DNA from: Mucilaginibacter_A sp964244955 | GTDB lineage: Bacteria; Bacteroidota; Bacteroidia; Sphingobacteriales; Sphingobacteriaceae | Length of the DNA: 30,774 nt | NCBI GenBank assembly: GCA_964244955.1 | Contig: CAXTKQ010000034.1 | Location: forward strand, 1-30,774 | Direction: 5' to 3' | Shown: one piece after another, positions 16,602 through 22,762 of the stretch | Numbering within the stretch: the first letter of the stretch is position 1 | Layout of the letters: the number at the start of each line of letters is the position of its first letter | Program-made: the position numbers and the translations under genes | The notes under the pieces: model-generated | Databases searched by the model: none | The model's input: the letters and a program-made list of their open reading frames with translations, nothing else | Told to the model about the DNA's origin: nothing

Positions 16602-16632
16602 TTGATAAAATTTAAACAAGCCCTTAATTTTG
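16602..16632 (+). promoter_or_regulatory. Probable promoter of the atp operon, partly inside the MITE
   Basis: TTG at 16602-16604 and TAATTTTG at 16625-16632 are separated by 20 bases, a full match to the Bacteroidota housekeeping promoter (TTG, about 20 bases, TAnnTTTG). The predicted start of transcription is a few bases after 16632, giving a leader of about 25 bases before the atpZ ATG. The -33 box lies in the right inverted repeat of the MITE-like element, and the first two bases of the -7 box are in its target duplication. Confidence 0.55.
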
Positions 16633-16663
16633 AAACCTCATTCATCCAAGTAAACCAATTTAA

Positions 16664-16849
16664 ATGAACAATTACATCAAATACAGCGGGCTCGGTTTCC
16701 AGATGATCATCATCATCGGCCTGTTTTCGTTTGCGGGCTATAAAACAGACCAGTATTTGCACCATCAAACGCAATGGGTTACGGCTGTATTATCTTTATG
16801 CGGTGTATTTGTTTCGTTGTACATTGTTTTAAAATCTTTAAAAGATTGA
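16664..16849 (+). CDS. AtpZ/AtpI-like ATP synthase accessory protein
   Basis: This 61-residue protein has two membrane helices (about 9-26 and 38-57) joined by a short loop with the sequence AGYKTDQYLHHQ. It matches the AtpZ / F0F1 ATPase gene 1-type subunits that precede subunit a in many atp operons and are thought to help Mg2+ supply or c-ring assembly. The position as first gene after the predicted promoter supports this. The stop codon overlaps the TTG start of the next gene. Small size makes the family call moderate. Confidence 0.75.
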   Translation: MNNYIKYSGLGFQMIIIIGLFSFAGYKTDQYLHHQTQWVTAVLSLCGVFVSLYIVLKSLKD

Positions 16850-17232
16850 GAATTTCTAATTTCATCCTGAGTTATTGTTTGGCGATGATTTTTATCGCCC
16901 TGCCCCCGGTTGCATACGTATATTTTTACAAAGGGTTAGGGCTGATGCCGCATTTTTGGGTCGTGTTTTTGATGTTTGCCGTACTTACTTTTTTGGTGTG
17001 CTTTTCTACCTTGATAAGCAACCTAAAAAACAATCAATTATCGGTTCAGGTATTTTTGGTTGCCACTGTGGTTAAGCTGTTAATCTGTATGTTCTTTGTG
17101 CCGGTTTATTTGGCCAAAAACCACGTAAACCAGGCGCTTTTTTTAGCATGCTTTTTTTATTTATATTTATTAAATACGGTGTTTGAAGTTTATGCTTTGT
17201 TGTGTAACTTGCGCCTCCAAAATCAAAAGTAA
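16846..17232 (+). CDS. Four-helix membrane protein of the atp operon
   Basis: This 128-residue hydrophobic protein starts at a TTG (16846) overlapping the preceding TGA; the frame is open further upstream, but only as a shadow of atpZ. Hydrophobic segments lie at about residues 5-25, 32-55, 67-86 and 93-117. The size, layout and place between atpZ and atpB suggest an AtpI-like protein, but the sequence itself is not one I can place with certainty. It ends 15 bases before atpB and is surely cotranscribed. Bacteroidota atp operons commonly carry an unnamed protein here. Confidence 0.65.
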   Translation: MRISNFILSYCLAMIFIALPPVAYVYFYKGLGLMPHFWVVFLMFAVLTFLVCFSTLISNLKNNQLSVQVFLVATVVKLLICMFFVPVYLAKNHVNQALFLACFFYLYLLNTVFEVYALLCNLRLQNQK

Positions 17233-17247
17233 AAATCGCGATATTTA

Positions 17248-18324
17248 ATGGATTTAAGCCATATTTTGAACTCAAAAAAAATTAAGCTAAGCTTCTTTCT
17301 TGCTGTTTTGTCTGTTCTTTTTGTTGGAAAAGCATTTGCAGTTCAGGAAAATCCGGGACAGGAAAAAACCGGGGACAAAAAGGAAGCCTTTGATCCGTCT
17401 GTTGCTATTTTAGAACACATCGCCGATTCGCATTACTGGCACCTTTGGGGCGAAACAGCCATCCCGCTTCCGGTTATTTTATATACCAACAAAGGTTTTG
17501 AAACGTTTTCTTCTGCCAATTTCGGGCACGGGAACGAAGCTTACAAAGGCAAATATTACACTTATGCTTTAGAAAAAGATAAGGTAAAAGCAGTAGATTC
17601 TTCTGGGAAATTGGACGAAGCAGCCAGCAAAAAAGTTTACGATTTTTCGATCACCAAAAATGTGGTTGCCCTTTGGATTGCTTGTGTATTGTTGCTCGTC
17701 CTGTTTTTTGCTGTTGCTTCTTCTTATAAAAAAAGGGTTGGCAAAGCGCCAAGAGGCTTTCAATCTTTTATAGAACCGGTGATTGTTTTTGTGCGGGATG
17801 ATATTGCCCGGCCAAACATTGGTTACAAATACGAGCGTTTTATGCCACTGCTTTTAACCATTTTCTTTTTTATATTGATCAATAACCTTATTGGGCTGGT
17901 GCCGTTTTTTCCTGGTGGCGCCAATGTAACGGGCAATATTGCGGTTACGTTTGTGCTGGCAATTATTACCATGGTTGTAGTGAACGTAAATGGCAACAAA
18001 TATTACTGGAAACATATTTTTGCACCTGACGTACCCTTTTGGCTGTACCCGATAATGTGGCCGGTAGAGCTGGTGGGCATTTTGTCCAGGCCGTTTGCCT
18101 TGATGATCCGTTTATTTGCCAATATTACCGCAGGGCATATTATTGTATTGAGCTTAATATCGTTGATATTTGTTTTTAAATCCATTGCTGTTGCGCCGGT
18201 TTCTATTGCATTTGTAGTTTTTATGGATGTGCTGGAACTACTGGTGGCCTTGCTGCAGGCTTTTGTTTTTACCTTGCTCACGGCGCTGTTTATCGGTACG
18301 GCAACCGAAGAGCACCACCACTAA
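17248..18324 (+). CDS. atpB: ATP synthase subunit a
   Basis: Subunit a forms the proton half-channels of the Fo motor in the inner membrane. The C-terminal two thirds carry the conserved helices: NNLIGLVPFFPGGANVTGNIAV, then RPFALMIRLFANITAGHIIV, whose essential arginine is Arg288. The 358-residue length exceeds the usual ~240-270 because of an N-terminal extension of about 140 residues. The extension begins with a signal-peptide-like stretch (residues 13-33, ending GKAFA) and a soluble region containing LEHIADSHYWHLWG, before the first true helix near residue 145. Such extended, signal-bearing subunit a proteins occur in Bacteroidota. The C-terminus ends in three histidines. Confidence 0.95.
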   Translation: MDLSHILNSKKIKLSFFLAVLSVLFVGKAFAVQENPGQEKTGDKKEAFDPSVAILEHIADSHYWHLWGETAIPLPVILYTNKGFETFSSANFGHGNEAYKGKYYTYALEKDKVKAVDSSGKLDEAASKKVYDFSITKNVVALWIACVLLLVLFFAVASSYKKRVGKAPRGFQSFIEPVIVFVRDDIARPNIGYKYERFMPLLLTIFFFILINNLIGLVPFFPGGANVTGNIAVTFVLAIITMVVVNVNGNKYYWKHIFAPDVPFWLYPIMWPVELVGILSRPFALMIRLFANITAGHIIVLSLISLIFVFKSIAVAPVSIAFVVFMDVLELLVALLQAFVFTLLTALFIGTATEEHHH

Positions 18325-18368
18325 TTTGTAAACAACTTTATATTTATATTTAACTTTAATTTAGAACA

Positions 18369-18587
18369 ATGATGACTGGAAGTATTGCTGCAATTGGTGC
18401 AGGTTTAGCTGTTATCGGTGCAGGTATCGGTATCGGGCAGGTAGGTGGCAAAGCCATGGAAGGTATCGCCCGCCAGCCTGAAGCTTCAGGTAAAATTCAA
18501 ACTGCCATGATTATTGCAGCCGCTTTGATTGAAGGCGCTGCATTATTTGGTGTGGTAGTGGCTTTCTTGGGCAACAACCCTAAGTAA
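18369..18587 (+). CDS. atpE: ATP synthase subunit c
   Basis: This 72-residue hairpin of two membrane helices joined by the polar loop ARQPEASGKIQ forms the rotor ring. The ion-carrying carboxylate is Glu55 (ALIEGAALF). Gln24 (GIGQVGG) is at the place of the Na+-ligand Gln of sodium-type rings, but the Ser/Thr that follows the Glu in those rings is replaced by Gly56, so proton specificity is more likely. The gene is followed by a strong hairpin before atpF. ATG at 18372 is an alternative start. Confidence 0.95.
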   Translation: MMTGSIAAIGAGLAVIGAGIGIGQVGGKAMEGIARQPEASGKIQTAMIIAAALIEGAALFGVVVAFLGNNPK

Positions 18588-18595
18588 TTTATCCA

Positions 18596-18629
18596 AGCTG
18601 GCCAATTTGCGTTTGGCAATTGGCCGGCT
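18596..18629 (+). promoter_or_regulatory. Stable hairpin between atpE and atpF
   Basis: AGCTGGCCAATT (18596-18607) pairs with AATTGGCCGGCT (18618-18629), a 12-bp stem with one G-U pair and a 10-base loop, followed by the weak T-stretch TTATT. It begins 9 bases after the atpE stop codon. It could act as a partial terminator or an mRNA 3' barrier favouring atpE (role inferred). Confidence 0.65.
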
Positions 18630-18658
18630 TTATTGTATCAGTTAATTTTTAAATAGAT

Positions 18659-19153
18659 ATGGAATTAGTAACCCCCGAGATTGGCCTGGTATTTTGGACG
18701 ACAATATCATTTTTGATCTTGTTCTTTTTACTGGCCAAATTTGCCTGGAGGCCAATTATGGGTGCCATTGATGTGCGGGAAAGATCTATCGAAGATGCTT
18801 TGCTGAAAGCGGAAGCAGCCAAAGAAGAAATGGCCCGTTTGACCAACGAAAACGAAGCTTTGTTAAAGCAGGCCCGTGCAGAACGGGATTTGATTTTGAA
18901 AGAAGCCAAACAGGTAAAAGACCAGATTATTGGTGAAGCAAAAGCTGCTGCACAAACAGAAGGCAACAAGATCATCGAGAAAGCAAAAATCGAGATCAAC
19001 AGCCAGAAAGCAATTGCCATGGCTGATGTTAAAAACCAGATTGCAACGCTTTCTGTGGATATTGCCGAAAAGATTTTACGTAAACAGTTTGAAGATAAAC
19101 ACAAGCAAGACGAGCTGGTAGCTGATTTGTTGAAAGAAGTTAAGCTGAATTAA
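18659..19153 (+). CDS. atpF: ATP synthase subunit b
   Basis: Subunit b is the peripheral stalk that holds the alpha/beta hexamer against Fo. The protein has 164 residues, one N-terminal membrane helix (about residues 10-27, VFWTTISFLILFFLLAKF) followed by RPIM, and then a long charged helix rich in Ala, Glu and Lys to the C-terminus. The DVRERSIEDAL block after the membrane helix is characteristic. It lies after the atpE hairpin and 15 bases before atpH. Confidence 0.95.
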   Translation: MELVTPEIGLVFWTTISFLILFFLLAKFAWRPIMGAIDVRERSIEDALLKAEAAKEEMARLTNENEALLKQARAERDLILKEAKQVKDQIIGEAKAAAQTEGNKIIEKAKIEINSQKAIAMADVKNQIATLSVDIAEKILRKQFEDKHKQDELVADLLKEVKLN

Positions 19154-19168
19154 TTCTAACCGATAAAT

Positions 19169-19726
19169 ATGTCTGAGTTTCAAGTTTCCACAAGATATGC
19201 CAAATCTTTAATTGACCTTGCAGAAGAGCAAAACCTGCTCGAACAGATCAATGACGATATGGTATTGTTTGTAAAAACCATAAAATCCAATCCTTTGCTT
19301 GGCGCGGTATTGCGCAACCCGATCGTTTCTCCATCTAAAAAAACCGCTATTTTGGTGAATGTTTTTACGGGAAAAGTACAGGATGCAACGCTGGCATTTT
19401 TGAAAATTATGGTGAACAAAATGCGTTCTGAAATTTTGTATGATACCGCGAAAGAGTTTGTAGAGCAGTACAACTTTAAAAAACACATTGTAAAAGCAGT
19501 AATCGTTTCGGCCGTTCCTCTGTCCGAAAGCAACCGGATGGAAGCAATGGCCGAAGTAAAAGCAGCCACGGCAGGCGATGTAGTTTTGGAAGAAAAAGTA
19601 GATCCAAACTTAATCGGCGGGTTTATATTAACCGTTGGCGACAGGCAGTTTGATACCAGCATCTCCGGCACTTTAACCAAACTTAAAAAAGAGTTTGAAC
19701 ATAAAACAGCCGCAGAACTGGTTTAA
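19169..19726 (+). CDS. atpH: ATP synthase subunit delta
   Basis: Subunit delta links the peripheral stalk to the top of F1. The 185-residue protein begins with the typical VSTRYAKSLIDLAEEQN helix, has the LRNPIVSPSKKTAIL block near residues 49-63, and ends with the conserved C-terminal segment KVDPNLIGGFILTVGDRQFDTSISGTL, written here in parts: DPNLIGGF at about 144-151 and DTSISGTL at about 160-167. Order atpF-atpH-atpA is canonical. The next gap, 114 bases, holds an inverted repeat and one copy of the interspersed motif. Confidence 0.95.
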   Translation: MSEFQVSTRYAKSLIDLAEEQNLLEQINDDMVLFVKTIKSNPLLGAVLRNPIVSPSKKTAILVNVFTGKVQDATLAFLKIMVNKMRSEILYDTAKEFVEQYNFKKHIVKAVIVSAVPLSESNRMEAMAEVKAATAGDVVLEEKVDPNLIGGFILTVGDRQFDTSISGTLTKLKKEFEHKTAAELV

Positions 19727-19730
19727 ACAA

Positions 19731-19760
19731 TTTTGCTTTTGAAAAATATCCGAAGCAAAA
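19731..19760. repeat. Inverted repeat between atpH and atpA
   Basis: TTTTGCTT (19731-19738) and AAGCAAAA (19753-19760) form an 8-bp stem with a 14-base loop. No T-run follows on the plus strand. It is AT-rich and could be chance or a weak mRNA structure. Confidence 0.4.
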
Positions 19761-19782
19761 AAATATAGGGTAAAAGAAGTAT
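19759..19782 (+). repeat. Interspersed motif copy F
   Basis: Core TAAAAGAAGTAT at 19771-19782 after AAAAATATAGGG, in the atpH-atpA gap and 59 bases before the atpA ATG. Confidence 0.7.
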
Positions 19783-19840
19783 ATTGATAAAATCTACTTT
19801 TCAAATTGAAGAATTTAACGATTTAAAATAAACTCAAAAA

Positions 19841-21418
19841 ATGGTAGATGTAAGACCAGACGAAGTTTCCGCCATCCTGCGCCAGCAGTTGGCAGGCTTT
19901 AAGTCAGAATCAGAGTTAGAAGAAGTTGGGACCGTATTGCAAGTGGGCGATGGTATTGCCCGTGTTTATGGTTTAACGCAAGTGCAATCAGGCGAGCTGG
20001 TTGAGTTTGAAAACGGACTGCAAGGTATCGTTTTGAACTTGGAAGAGGATAACGTAGGTGTGGTTTTGTTGGGCGCTTACGATGAAGTGAAAGAAGGCGA
20101 CACGATCCGCAGGACTAAAAAAATTGCTTCCATCCGTGTTGGCGATGGAATGTTAGGACGCGTGGTAAATACGTTAGGCCAGCCAATTGACGGTAAAGGG
20201 CCAATTGCAGGCACAACCTACGAAATGCCGTTGGAGCGTAAAGCACCAGGTGTAATTTATCGCCAGCCGGTAACAGAACCGCTGCAAACCGGAATCAAAG
20301 CGATTGATGCGATGATCCCGATTGGCCGCGGACAGCGTGAATTGGTTATCGGCGACCGGCAGACCGGCAAAACGGCGGTTTGTATTGATACGATTATCAA
20401 CCAAAAAGAATTTTACGAAGTCGGCAAACCTGTTTATTGTATCTATGTAGCCTGCGGCCAGAAAAATTCGACGGTAGCCAATATTGTTCGGGTTTTGGAA
20501 GAAAACGGTGCCATGCCTTATAGCATTGTAGTTGCCGCTTCTGCTGCTGATCCGGCTCCAATGCAATTTTTTGCGCCTTTTGCAGGTGCGGCCATTGGCG
20601 AGTTTTTCCGCGATACCGGTCGTCCTGCTTTGATTATTTATGATGATCTTTCAAAACAAGCCGTAGCTTACCGCGAAGTTTCCTTGCTGTTGCGCCGTCC
20701 GCCGGGCCGCGAGGCTTATCCGGGAGACGTGTTTTATCTGCACTCCAGATTATTAGAACGTGCTGCAAAAATCAATGCAAATGATGCTATTGCACAAGCC
20801 ATGAACGATTTACCTGAATCCATCCGCAGTATTGTAAAAGGCGGCGGTTCTTTAACGGCTTTGCCAATCATCGAAACACAAGCCGGAGACGTTTCTGCTT
20901 ATATCCCAACTAATGTAATTTCGATTACCGATGGCCAAATTTTCCTGGAATCAAATCTTTTCAATGCAGGTGTCCGTCCGGCCATCAACGTTGGTATTTC
21001 CGTATCGCGTGTAGGTGGCAACGCGCAAATAAAATCCATGAAAAAAGTGGCTGGTACGTTAAAATTAGACCAGGCACAATACCGCGAACTGGAAGCGTTT
21101 TCCAAATTCGGTTCTGATTTGGATGTTGCCACAAAAACAGTTTTGGATAAAGGTTCGCGCAATGTGGAAATATTAAAACAAGCACAATTTGCGCCGGTCC
21201 CGGTAGAAAAGCAAGTAGCAATTATCTATTTGGGTACAAAAAACCTGATGCGTAACGTTCCGGTAAACCGTGTACGAGAATTTGAATCTGAATTTACCAG
21301 CCAGTTGGAAGTTCGCCACCCCGAAGTTTTAGCCGCTTTAAAAGCAGGAAAGCTGGAAGATTCGAGCACCAGTGTATTAGAAACCGTAGCAAAAGAATTA
21401 TCTGCAAATTATAATTAA
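19841..21418 (+). CDS. atpA: ATP synthase subunit alpha
   Basis: This is the non-catalytic nucleotide-binding subunit of the F1 hexamer, of standard length (525 residues). The N-terminal beta-barrel (VLQVGDGIARVYGL at about 32-45), the Walker A loop GDRQTGKT at 171-178, the strand LIIYDDLSKQA near residue 264, and the VGGNAQIKSMKKVAGTLKLD segment split around residue 390 are all intact. The start ATG is the only reasonable one, as VDVRPDEVSAILRQQL is the expected opening. It is separated from atpG by a repeat-bearing 72-base gap. Confidence 0.98.
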   Translation: MVDVRPDEVSAILRQQLAGFKSESELEEVGTVLQVGDGIARVYGLTQVQSGELVEFENGLQGIVLNLEEDNVGVVLLGAYDEVKEGDTIRRTKKIASIRVGDGMLGRVVNTLGQPIDGKGPIAGTTYEMPLERKAPGVIYRQPVTEPLQTGIKAIDAMIPIGRGQRELVIGDRQTGKTAVCIDTIINQKEFYEVGKPVYCIYVACGQKNSTVANIVRVLEENGAMPYSIVVAASAADPAPMQFFAPFAGAAIGEFFRDTGRPALIIYDDLSKQAVAYREVSLLLRRPPGREAYPGDVFYLHSRLLERAAKINANDAIAQAMNDLPESIRSIVKGGGSLTALPIIETQAGDVSAYIPTNVISITDGQIFLESNLFNAGVRPAINVGISVSRVGGNAQIKSMKKVAGTLKLDQAQYRELEAFSKFGSDLDVATKTVLDKGSRNVEILKQAQFAPVPVEKQVAIIYLGTKNLMRNVPVNRVREFESEFTSQLEVRHPEVLAALKAGKLEDSSTSVLETVAKELSANYN

Positions 21419-21430
21419 GAAAGGTTTTGT

Positions 21431-21487
21431 GTTGCGAGTTGCCAGTTCAAAAACCGACAACCGACAACTTGTAACTGACAACTGAAC
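21431..21487. repeat. Heptad-repeat hairpin between atpA and atpG
   Basis: The gap contains tandem seven-base units: ACCGACA, ACCGACA, ACTTGTA, ACTGACA, ACTGAAC at 21453-21487. Opposed to them are GTTGCGA and GTTGCCA at 21431-21444. GTTGCCAGTT (21438-21447) can pair with AACTGACAAC (21473-21482) with one mismatch. I recall similar CAACTGACAACT-type strings in other Bacteroidota intergenic DNA, but cannot name a family. Confidence 0.65.
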
Positions 21488-21490
21488 AAA

Positions 21491-22375
21491 ATGGCCAATT
21501 TAAAAGAAGTAAGAAACCGGATTTCTTCAGTATCATCAACGCAGCAAATTACCAAAGCCATGAAAATGGTTTCGGCGGCTAAGCTAAAGCGTGCAACCAA
21601 CGCTATTACGCAAATGCGGCCATATGCAACGAAACTGAACGAAATCCTGGCTAATTTGTCGTTAAGCCTGGAAGATGCAGCTTCGCCTTACATGCAAGTG
21701 CGCGAACCTGTCCGTGTTTTGGTTGTTGCCGTTACTTCCAACCGTGGTTTGGCCGGTGCATTTAACGCCAACGTCATCAAAGCTGCCAATAACCTGATTG
21801 CCGAAAAATATACCGAACAGTTGCGGGCAAGAAACGTTTCTGTGGTTGCCATCGGAAGAAAGGCGCAGGAATATTACGAACGCCGCAAATACAACGTAAT
21901 CGGCAACAACAACGAGTTGTTTACCGAGTTGAATTTTGATAATGTTTCGTTGGTTACTGAAGCTATTATGCAAGGTTTCGTCAATGGTGATTACGATCGT
22001 GTGGAATTAATCTATAATCATTTCCGTAACGCTGCCGTTCAATACATTGTTACCGAACAATTGCTGCCGGTTGCAAAGCCTTCTAAAAAAGAGGCGGTAA
22101 AAACAGCACAGGTAGATTATATCCTGGAACCTTCGCAGGAAGAAATTGTAGAGGAATTGATCCCGAAAAACATCAAAGTACAGTTGTACAAAGCCGTTTT
22201 GGATTCGCACGCTTCTGAACACGGCGCACGGATGACGGCGATGGACAAAGCCACAGAAAATGCAGGCGATTTGCTGAAAGCTTTAAAACTTTCGTACAAC
22301 CAGGCGCGCCAAGCGGCCATCACAACCGAACTGACCGAAATTGTTAGTGGTGCAGCGGTATTATCTAACGGATAA
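21491..22375 (+). CDS. atpG: ATP synthase subunit gamma
   Basis: Subunit gamma is the central shaft that rotates inside the alpha/beta hexamer. The 294-residue protein opens with the conserved LKEVRNRISSVSSTQQITKAM helix region (residues 4 onward) and SAAKLKRA, has the SNRGLAGAFN block near residues 82-91, and ends with the conserved C-terminal helix around EHGARMTAMDKATENAGDLL (about 238-257) and ITTELTEIVSGA. It is the last ATP synthase gene here; a strong terminator begins 22 bases after its stop. Genes for subunits beta and epsilon are not in the window. Confidence 0.97.
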   Translation: MANLKEVRNRISSVSSTQQITKAMKMVSAAKLKRATNAITQMRPYATKLNEILANLSLSLEDAASPYMQVREPVRVLVVAVTSNRGLAGAFNANVIKAANNLIAEKYTEQLRARNVSVVAIGRKAQEYYERRKYNVIGNNNELFTELNFDNVSLVTEAIMQGFVNGDYDRVELIYNHFRNAAVQYIVTEQLLPVAKPSKKEAVKTAQVDYILEPSQEEIVEELIPKNIKVQLYKAVLDSHASEHGARMTAMDKATENAGDLLKALKLSYNQARQAAITTELTEIVSGAAVLSNG

Positions 22376-22396
22376 AACCTTTCCGATTATAAACTT

Positions 22397-22424
22397 AAAA
22401 AACCCGGCTTTGGTCGGGTTTTTT
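22397..22424 (+). terminator. Rho-independent terminator of the atp operon
   Basis: AAAAAACCCG (22397-22406) pairs with CGGGTTTTTT (22415-22424), a 10-bp stem with an 8-base loop ending in six T. It is 22 bases after the atpG stop codon and is immediately followed by motif copy G. Confidence 0.9.
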
Positions 22425-22428
22425 GTTG

Positions 22429-22453
22429 ATGCTTCTTTTACCGGCATATTTTT
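22429..22453 (-). repeat. Interspersed motif copy G
   Basis: On the minus strand the core TAAAAGAAGCAT (22440-22429) follows AAAAATATGCCGG. It lies five bases after the atp terminator. Confidence 0.75.
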
Positions 22454-22541
22454 GGTGAAGGCAGCTTTAATTTTACAAAAACCATCTTTCTGTTTTCCGC
22501 TTTCGGCAAAATGCTTACTTTTGAAAGCAAATTATTAAAAC

Positions 22542-22730
22542 ATGAACAAATCTGCTTCTGCCAATGATACCCGGCACTATATCATCCTGACGATCAGTAT
22601 CTTTATCGGAATTTTTGGTGTATATTTTCGCTTTTTAGGTGATACCCTTTTCTACACAATTGTTGCCAATATATTTTTTATAGCCGCAATTGCCATTTGC
22701 CTGCGCAGTGTTTTTGCCATTTTAAAATGA
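22542..22730 (+). CDS. Small two-helix membrane protein, unknown
   Basis: This 62-residue protein has a polar N-terminus of 12 residues, then two hydrophobic segments at about 13-31 and 36-60. It has its own ATG and 166 bases of upstream space after the atp terminator, so it is probably transcribed separately. No conserved motif is recognisable and no function can be given. Composition and membrane layout are good enough to think it real, and its stop codon abuts the interspersed motif copy H. It is convergent with gldB. Confidence 0.6.
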   Translation: MNKSASANDTRHYIILTISIFIGIFGVYFRFLGDTLFYTIVANIFFIAAIAICLRSVFAILK

Positions 22731-22754
22731 TGCTTCTTTTACCGCATAAAAATC
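22730..22754 (-). repeat. Interspersed motif copy H
   Basis: On the minus strand the core TAAAAGAAGCAT (22741-22730) follows GATTTTTATGCGG. The core's last base is the last base of the small gene's stop codon. TTTTACCG (22737-22744) and CGGTAAAA (22754-22761) also form an 8-bp hairpin with a 9-base loop filling the gap to the gldB stop codon. Confidence 0.75.
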
Positions 22755-22762
22755 GGTAAAAC

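Larger units (their letters stand above)
16465..16623. mobile_element. MITE-like fold-back element, 159 bp, TTA target duplication
   Basis: The ends GGGCCTGTTTAAATTT (16465-16480) and, on the other strand, GGGCTTGTTTAAATTT (16623-16608) form inverted repeats differing at one base. Symmetry continues inward with small indels through ATGCTTCTTTTA in both arms to a central palindrome TGTACCGGTACA (16537-16548), whose centre is within about 2 bases of the element's midpoint. The direct repeat TTA flanks it (16462-16464 and 16624-16626). No protein is encoded. Structure and a TNA-type 3-bp duplication suggest a miniature element mobilised by an IS5-superfamily transposase (inference). It has inserted in the divergent gap between porW and the atp operon. 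Confidence 0.8.

Noticed and set aside
16465..16623. Attachment site or phage remnant between porW and the atp operon
   Set aside because: No integrase or tRNA is near; fold-back symmetry with TTA duplications fits a MITE better.
21453..21487. Short direct repeats that could suggest a CRISPR array
   Set aside because: Units are only 7 bases and have no spacers; no cas gene is near.
16664..22375. Loss of atpD and atpC as a sign of a broken operon
   Set aside because: A separate atpD-atpC locus is normal in Bacteroidota; all genes present are intact and end with a proper terminator.
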